This document shows, in pieces, positions 58,990-64,000 of a stretch of 64,000 bases of DNA. The notes beneath the pieces were generated by a model. It did not search any database. It was not told the DNA's origin and saw nothing but the letters and a program-made list of their open reading frames with translations. Numbering within the stretch: the stretch's first letter is position 1; every line of letters begins with the position of its first letter. The position numbers and the translations under genes are program-made. Source of the DNA: an uncultured Roseobacter sp. (GTDB lineage: Bacteria > Pseudomonadota > Alphaproteobacteria > Rhodobacterales > Rhodobacteraceae); NCBI RefSeq assembly GCF_947495025.1, contig NZ_CANLXG010000001.1:1364001-1428000 (forward strand), in the 5' to 3' direction.

Positions 58990-60222
58990 ATGAAAACATC
59001 AAACAACATCAATGGTATATCACGCCGCGATTTATTCAAAATTGCGGGTCGCTACGGCATGAGTTCCACGCTTCTGGCAGCCGGTACATTCGGCGGCGCA
59101 ATGAGTGTGGCAAATCTCGCCAAAGCTGCTGAATCCACTTACGAAAAGCGCTTTGCCAAAGAGCCGAAATATACACTGAAATTCGGTGCGTCAGGCTTCA
59201 ACGCCCGCAACCTTCTGATCGAACGTGCCGGTTGTCTTGAATTCGCGCGCGACCTCGAAAGCCGCACAGACGGAGAGATTCGCGTAGAGTTCATCGGCGA
59301 CAATCAGATCTGCGGTCAGACATCCTGCGTCGAGAAAACACAGCAGGGAATCGTCGACATCTATGCGGCTTCCACTCAGAACTCCGCCGGGGGCGCACCT
59401 TATCTGAACGTTCTCGACTACGCCTACATGTTCCGCAACCGGGCAGACCAGTACTACTTCCTGTACTCGCCGGCCTCTCAGGCACTGCTGCGTGAACCCT
59501 ATGAAAAGCGTCACGGCCTGAAGTTCCTGTTCAGCCACGCTGAACTCCGCGGGATCCAGCTGGGTCTGAACTTTGCGGACAAACCGACGGTCACATCGAT
59601 CGATGAACTCGCCGGCACAAAGAACCGTGTCACGGGTACACAGCTTGGCCGGATCGCAATGGAAGCGCTCAACCTGAACCCCGTTCCGGTTGCATGGGAA
59701 GAAACACTTGATGGCCTCAAACAGGGTCTCATCGACGGTGCGGAAACATGGGCGTCTGCTGTTGCCTACGCAAACATGTCGCCGGTTGTGTCCCAGTCGG
59801 TTCACCTGAACTTCTTCTGCGGCACCGAGCACACGGCCATGTCGGCCTCCGTGTTCGACAGCCTCGGTGGCGAGCTGCAGGACGCCGTGATGGAATCCTC
59901 CTATCTGGCACAGGTTCATGTCCAGGCAGCCAACGAAGTCGCGCTCATCAACACCGTTGGTCAGTCCGACCCGCAGCTTCCGAATACAATCTTCGCTCAG
60001 AACAACGTGCGCAACGCGTTCCTGTCAGAAGCAGAGATCAAGAAAGCCGAAGAAATGTGCTCGCCAGAGTACCAGCCGCAGCTCTGGGAGCAGTGGCGTG
60101 AGCGGCTTAACGGCTGGTCCGGTGGCCTTGATACGTATCAGGACATCTATGACGAAGTGCGCAAGATCCCTGGTGATACTCTGGCAGAGAATGTTGAGCC
60201 TCGCCGGTGGTGGAAAGCCTGA
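58990..60222 (+). CDS. dctP: TRAP transporter solute-binding protein (DctP family)
   Basis: 410-residue periplasmic receptor with a Tat-type leader (ISRRDLFKIAGRYGMSSTLL), unusual but known for some TRAP receptors. The mature part starts YTLKFGASGFNARNLLIERA; the ligand-pocket Arg is likely in KNRVTGTQLGRIAMEALNLN, followed by PVAWEETLDGLKQGLIDGAE. AGGGAGGA precedes the ATG. It heads dctPQM. Ligand unknown; the neighbouring oxidoreductase and dehalogenase are clues. Confidence 0.92.
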   Translation: MKTSNNINGISRRDLFKIAGRYGMSSTLLAAGTFGGAMSVANLAKAAESTYEKRFAKEPKYTLKFGASGFNARNLLIERAGCLEFARDLESRTDGEIRVEFIGDNQICGQTSCVEKTQQGIVDIYAASTQNSAGGAPYLNVLDYAYMFRNRADQYYFLYSPASQALLREPYEKRHGLKFLFSHAELRGIQLGLNFADKPTVTSIDELAGTKNRVTGTQLGRIAMEALNLNPVPVAWEETLDGLKQGLIDGAETWASAVAYANMSPVVSQSVHLNFFCGTEHTAMSASVFDSLGGELQDAVMESSYLAQVHVQAANEVALINTVGQSDPQLPNTIFAQNNVRNAFLSEAEIKKAEEMCSPEYQPQLWEQWRERLNGWSGGLDTYQDIYDEVRKIPGDTLAENVEPRRWWKA

Positions 60223-60249
60223 TCAAGGCATCTGCCTGACCTGAGACCG

Positions 60250-60284
60250 GGCTGATCCGCGCAAAAGCGCGGGTCAGCCTTTGT
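60250..60284 (+). terminator. Intercistronic hairpin between dctP and dctQ
   Basis: A 13-bp stem (GGCTGATCCGCGC / GCGCGGGTCAGCC, one T-G wobble) with an AAAA loop, followed by a short TTTGT. Probably a partial terminator or mRNA-stabilising hairpin that keeps receptor expression above that of the membrane subunits. Confidence 0.65.
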
Positions 60285-60341
60285 CATCTCAAAAATACCG
60301 ACCGGAAGTGGCGGAATTCTTAAAGCGAGGGGGAGATCTTT

Positions 60342-61010
60342 ATGTCGATTTTGGCTGAAGCGGTGGCCGTTGTTCCCGCATTATTCTCAGGCAGTTCCTG
60401 GGATATGAGGCAGGCATTTGACGCCGATGGTATGTGGCTGTTCTGCTTTGTAGCGACATTCGTATGCGGATTTGTGGCACATCTGTTTTACCAGCTGGTG
60501 CCATTCGCCGAAAAGCATCTGGAACGCGGGCTTTCAGTCACGATGTACCTGATCATCGCCGGCATCATCTGCTGGGGCGTCATTGACCGTTTTGTATTCT
60601 CGAACCAGTGGTCCGGATCCACAACAGTGCCGCCATTTCTCTTTATGGTCATGGCCTGGTTTGCGTGTTCGTATAACGTAAAACTGCGCACCCACCTGAG
60701 CTTCAGCGAATTTCGCGCGAAAATGGGCCCGACTGGGCAGATGCTGACACTGACGATGGACGCGCTGCTGTGGCTCGGCTTCTGCTGGATCGCAATCACC
60801 ACGTCGCTGCGGTTCACGGCACTTTCCGCAGACAACTTCCAGCTCGTCGATGGCGTCGATGATGTGATGAAGTGGTGGTTCTACATCACCGTCCCCATTG
60901 CATTCACACTGATGTCTGGCCGCGTCATCGGAAACTGGCTGGAAGACTGGAATAACTACCGGTCCGGCAGCCCGATCATCAAGCAAGCCGTTATCGGGGG
61001 AGACGTATAA
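60342..61010 (+). CDS. dctQ: TRAP transporter small permease (DctQ family)
   Basis: 222 residues with four main hydrophobic helices (FCFVATFVCGFVAHLFYQLV, MYLIIAGIICWGVIDRFVF, a segment near 140 and one near 185). Longer than the typical 160-190 residues. GGGGGAG precedes the ATG. Overlaps dctM by one base (TAATG). Confidence 0.88.
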   Translation: MSILAEAVAVVPALFSGSSWDMRQAFDADGMWLFCFVATFVCGFVAHLFYQLVPFAEKHLERGLSVTMYLIIAGIICWGVIDRFVFSNQWSGSTTVPPFLFMVMAWFACSYNVKLRTHLSFSEFRAKMGPTGQMLTLTMDALLWLGFCWIAITTSLRFTALSADNFQLVDGVDDVMKWWFYITVPIAFTLMSGRVIGNWLEDWNNYRSGSPIIKQAVIGGDV

Positions 61011-62371
61011 TGTCCGACGGATCATGGATCACACTTATTTCGCTGGGCGTGACGGCGCTCTTTATGCTCGGAACTCCGGTGCTTCTTGTTATTTTTTACT
61101 GGGTCATCGGCTGCAGCTTCGTCATCGGCCTGCCGCTGTCGAACACGGGCAATGAGCTCATCAACGTCTTCAGCAAAGGCTTTGCGCTTCTTGCGATGCC
61201 ACTGTTCATTCTGACCGGGGACCTGATCAACCAGTCCGGCATTGCCCGACGATTGTCGAATTTTGCCTATTCCTGTCTGGGGTGGCTGCGCGGGGGCCTC
61301 GCGATGGCCTCTATCGCAGCTTGCGGACTGTTCGCTGCGATCTCCGGATCAAACTCTGCAACGACTGCCACAATCGGCTCCATGCTGCATCCTGAAATGG
61401 TCAAGGGCAACTATGATGAGCGCTTCTCGGCGGCAACCGCTGCCGCGGGTGGTACGGTCGGGATCATCATTCCGCCGTCGATCATCTTCATTGTTTACGG
61501 CTTCCTGATGAACCTGCCCATCTCGGAGCTCTTCATCGCGGGGATCCTTCCCGGTACGCTGATGGTTATTGCCATGATGGCGGTTGCTTTCATCGTCTGC
61601 ACCATCAACGGCTGGGGTATCCTTATCAGGCTGTCATTCGCACGGGTCCTCAAAACAGCGTTCGGCGCATGGCTGGGCTTTTTTGCCATCGGCCTGGTTC
61701 TGTGGGGCATCTACACCGGTAAGTTCTCACCAACCGAGGCTGCCGGGATTACCGTGGGTTTCTGTGTCTTTGTGGGTATCCTTTGCTACCCGCTGAACAA
61801 ACTGCTGGGCAGCGACGCAGACATTCCGGTCGAGGAAAAAAGCTTTATGTCGATGTTTGTCGTCGAAGGCTTCACCCTGCCGAGCGTGCCGGCCATCGTA
61901 TCCCGCTCCGCTCAGATCACGGGTATTCTGGTGCCGCTGATTGCTGTGTCGGTTGCGATGCAGCAGGTCCTGTCATCGCTGGGCGCAAAAGAGTACATCG
62001 GCGACTTTGTCACCGGCATGGGCGGATACTACGCGGTTCTGGCCACAGCGATGGTCATCGTGTTTGTAACCGGTATGATCCTTGAATCCCTGCCCGTGAC
62101 GATCATCCTGGCACCGATTCTGGCACCGATTGCCGTGTCTGTCGGTGTGGATCCGATCCACTTTGCCGTGGTCTTCCTTGTGGGTGCGTCAATCGGGTTC
62201 ATCACGCCGCCATATGGTCTGAACCTTTATGTCGCGTCCGGGGTGACGGGAGTGCCCTACTTCAGGCTGCTCAAGTTCTCCACGATGTACCTTGTGTCAC
62301 TCCTGATCGTCTGGATTTTTGTTGCTCTGACACCGATCACCGCCTTGTGGTTGGTTCAGTTGATGCAATAA
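61010..62371 (+). CDS. dctM: TRAP transporter large permease (DctM family)
   Basis: 453-residue Na+-coupled permease with about twelve hydrophobic segments. Family motifs: FALLAMPLFILTGDLINQSG, GLFAAISGSNSATTATIGSM, GGTVGIIIPPSIIFIVYG and IGFITPPYGLNLYVASG. Completes the dctPQM uptake system. Confidence 0.94.
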   Translation: MSDGSWITLISLGVTALFMLGTPVLLVIFYWVIGCSFVIGLPLSNTGNELINVFSKGFALLAMPLFILTGDLINQSGIARRLSNFAYSCLGWLRGGLAMASIAACGLFAAISGSNSATTATIGSMLHPEMVKGNYDERFSAATAAAGGTVGIIIPPSIIFIVYGFLMNLPISELFIAGILPGTLMVIAMMAVAFIVCTINGWGILIRLSFARVLKTAFGAWLGFFAIGLVLWGIYTGKFSPTEAAGITVGFCVFVGILCYPLNKLLGSDADIPVEEKSFMSMFVVEGFTLPSVPAIVSRSAQITGILVPLIAVSVAMQQVLSSLGAKEYIGDFVTGMGGYYAVLATAMVIVFVTGMILESLPVTIILAPILAPIAVSVGVDPIHFAVVFLVGASIGFITPPYGLNLYVASGVTGVPYFRLLKFSTMYLVSLLIVWIFVALTPITALWLVQLMQ

Positions 62372-62404
62372 GCAGAGGACCAGACAGAATTGCCGGACGG
62401 AAAC

Positions 62405-63169
62405 ATGACTGAAAAACAGGACCAGATACCCACCAATCTCAGGTTGCTGGTCCTGTTGGAGGAAGTGGTGAAGGCCGGTGTGCCGGTCACCCCCTCGGTG
62501 ATCAAGGATGCCCTGAACCTGCCAAAGCCCACGTTGCACAGACTGTTCAACACCGCCGAGGCCGAAGGGTTCCTGCAACGTGATATTGACGGCCGTTCCT
62601 ATTCTCCGGGGCCCCGGCTCCGGACGATGGCCGTCAATGCTATTTCATCGCAGCGGGTACGCATGCTGCGTCTGAACATCCTGCGCGGTGTTGCCGATGA
62701 AATCGGTGAGACCTGCAACATTGCCATGCCTGACCGCGAGGGCATGACATATCTTGACCGTATCGAGACACACTGGCCACTGCGCATTCAGCTGCCGGTG
62801 GGCACCCAGGTGCCTTTTCACTGCACGGCCAGTGGCAAGATGTACCTGTCGTCGCTGCGCCCTTCGTACCTGGACCGCTATCTGGAAAGCGCGCGACTGG
62901 AACGGCATGCGCCCGGTACGATCACTGACCGTGTGGCGCTGAAATCAGAGATCGAACTGACGCGCAGACGGGGCTACTCCTGCGACAATCAGGAGTTCAT
63001 GGAAGATATGGCTGCGGTGGCGGTGCCGGTGCTGGACAATCAGAAGCGCCTGATGTCCACGCTGTCCGTCCATGCGCCGATACAGCGACAGACCCCCGAG
63101 ACACTCAGACAGTTCGTCGAGCCTCTGAAAAGGGCTGCGGCCCAGCTCGCGGAACAGGTGAACGCCTGA
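62405..63169 (+). CDS. IclR family transcriptional regulator
   Basis: 254 residues from MTEKQDQIPTNLRLL (ATG 62405; a TTG at 62390 is a weaker option). N-terminal winged HTH: VTPSVIKDALNLPKPTLHRL. C-terminal IclR effector domain: GETCNIAMPDREGMTYLDRI, FHCTASGKMYLSSL, RRRGYSCDNQEFMEDMAAVA. It follows dctM by 33 bases and probably controls the TRAP genes and perhaps the divergent oxidoreductase-dehalogenase pair. Confidence 0.92.
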   Translation: MTEKQDQIPTNLRLLVLLEEVVKAGVPVTPSVIKDALNLPKPTLHRLFNTAEAEGFLQRDIDGRSYSPGPRLRTMAVNAISSQRVRMLRLNILRGVADEIGETCNIAMPDREGMTYLDRIETHWPLRIQLPVGTQVPFHCTASGKMYLSSLRPSYLDRYLESARLERHAPGTITDRVALKSEIELTRRRGYSCDNQEFMEDMAAVAVPVLDNQKRLMSTLSVHAPIQRQTPETLRQFVEPLKRAAAQLAEQVNA

Positions 63170-63174
63170 TCTTC

Positions 63175-64000
63175 TCAGGTTTCTTCCTCCAGCGAAGCCT
63201 CCGCCTCAACAGTAAAGAAAAAGTCAGGGTTTCCGGCCTCGTCCAGCACGTGATCCGGTATGCAATCAGGACCCTGTGCAAAAACCGCAGACCCGAAAGC
63301 GCGCAGCATGAGCGACAGTTTCTGCAGGCGCTGTCCGGTAATCTCACTGTAGAACTGCTGGTATTTCTGCGTTTTCTTCAGCGCCCGGATATGCGCACAG
63401 TGGGCCTCGACACATTGATTGTGCGCAGCGGCGATTTCCGCGTCCTGCATCAGCCGGTCGAATTCAGCGCGCGCTCCCGGTACAAGGCGCTGCGCCGAAT
63501 GGTCCTCCTGAGCATTGTGGTTCATGCGAAACCAGTAATTGAGTCCCTGATCCCGATCCACGTGGTTCACCCGGCCCCGGTCGCGCTTGACCAGAAAGCT
63601 GTCAGCGGAGCGCAGTGCATAGTGGTTGAGCGTTACCAGATCGTACCCCCAGGTCGCTGTCGTAGATCTCCAGGCGTTGCGGTATTCGCTGCGTGGCAGC
63701 GCCGCCCCTGATCCGTTCACCCACCTGATTTCATCAACCAGCTGAGGCTGGAGACCCTTGGGTCGGTGAACGCCCATTTTGCGGAATATCCCGATGTTCC
63801 GCACCAGCGTTTTGAATCCCCAGGCCTGATGCGGTTTCCGGGTGAACTGTGCCGCGCATCGGGCGAACTGTTCAGTAACAAATTGATCTTCGAATTTTTC
63901 CACACCGGCATTGCCGAAAAGCCGCCAGGTCATTGAGATCAGGTTCGCATCACCCACTGCCGCGTAAAGATCCGTTAACTTCCCCTCTCCAACGTGGATG
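63175..64000 (-). CDS. Glycosyltransferase family 2-like protein, 5' end cut by window edge
   Basis: About 275 codons are visible, open to base 64000 on the minus strand. The visible N-terminal part reads IHVGEGKLTDLYAAVGDANL and SMTWRLFGNAGVEKFED, followed by TRKPHQAWGFKTLVRNIGIF, HYALRSADSFLVKRDRGRVN and YWFRMNHNAQEDHSAQRLVP. This pattern is familiar from roseobacter glycosyltransferases (GT2/GT92-like) whose DDDE motif would lie just beyond the edge. Ends near the IclR gene, convergent. Confidence 0.7.
   Translation of the reverse strand, partial: IHVGEGKLTDLYAAVGDANLISMTWRLFGNAGVEKFEDQFVTEQFARCAAQFTRKPHQAWGFKTLVRNIGIFRKMGVHRPKGLQPQLVDEIRWVNGSGAALPRSEYRNAWRSTTATWGYDLVTLNHYALRSADSFLVKRDRGRVNHVDRDQGLNYWFRMNHNAQEDHSAQRLVPGARAEFDRLMQDAEIAAAHNQCVEAHCAHIRALKKTQKYQQFYSEITGQRLQKLSLMLRAFGSAVFAQGPDCIPDHVLDEAGNPDFFFTVEAEASLEEET

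Overview
The window is a GC-rich, densely coded bacterial chromosome segment. It fits a marine alphaproteobacterium of the Roseobacter group (Rhodobacteraceae). I infer this from gene content and protein style: short-form HisG with HisZ, a B12-dependent ribonucleotide reductase, a NirK/cNor denitrification block, TRAP transport and DUF1489. No database search was possible. I saw no tRNA, rRNA, insertion sequence, prophage or CRISPR array.

Layout. 1-6.5 kb: class II ribonucleotide reductase nrdJ (cut by the left edge, with a helix-turn-helix-like block inside its C-terminal linker), a DUF1489 gene, the hisS-hisZ-hisG operon and slyX. 6.5-10 kb: dnaE. 10.2-19.6 kb: one overlapping operon, xdhABC plus a BMP-type ABC importer (ATPase, two permeases, binding protein), closed by a strong terminator; this reads as purine uptake and oxidation. 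20.2-31 kb: nitrite and NO reduction. norCBQD runs into three small genes and nnrS-nnrU on the minus strand. A DUF1858 gene and a Crp/Fnr regulator follow, then pseudoazurin, nirK and nirV on the plus strand. Two near-identical TTGTT-N4-CGCAA boxes sit at the norC and pseudoazurin promoters.

31-53.8 kb: mostly housekeeping. It holds gshA, rsmE, ubiA, an OmpA-family protein, a UspA protein, moaE-moaD-pgsA, uvrC, a pteridine-reductase-like SDR, a Ca2+/Na+ antiporter, a signal peptide peptidase, an ABC-2 exporter, a CoxG-like protein, an EamA transporter, an ArsR/SRPBCC pair, an HlyD-type adaptor with a small partner, a quinone oxidoreductase and a DUF1045 protein.

53.9-63.2 kb: accessory-looking catabolic block. 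A reductive dehalogenase is fused to its own flavin/2Fe-2S reductase, next to a GMC flavoprotein oxidoreductase. Divergent from these is a DctPQM TRAP transporter followed by an IclR regulator. A glycosyltransferase fragment runs off the right edge.

The two most unusual points are the DNA-binding-like domain inside nrdJ and the self-sufficient reductive dehalogenase with its neighbours. Both enzymes need cobalamin.
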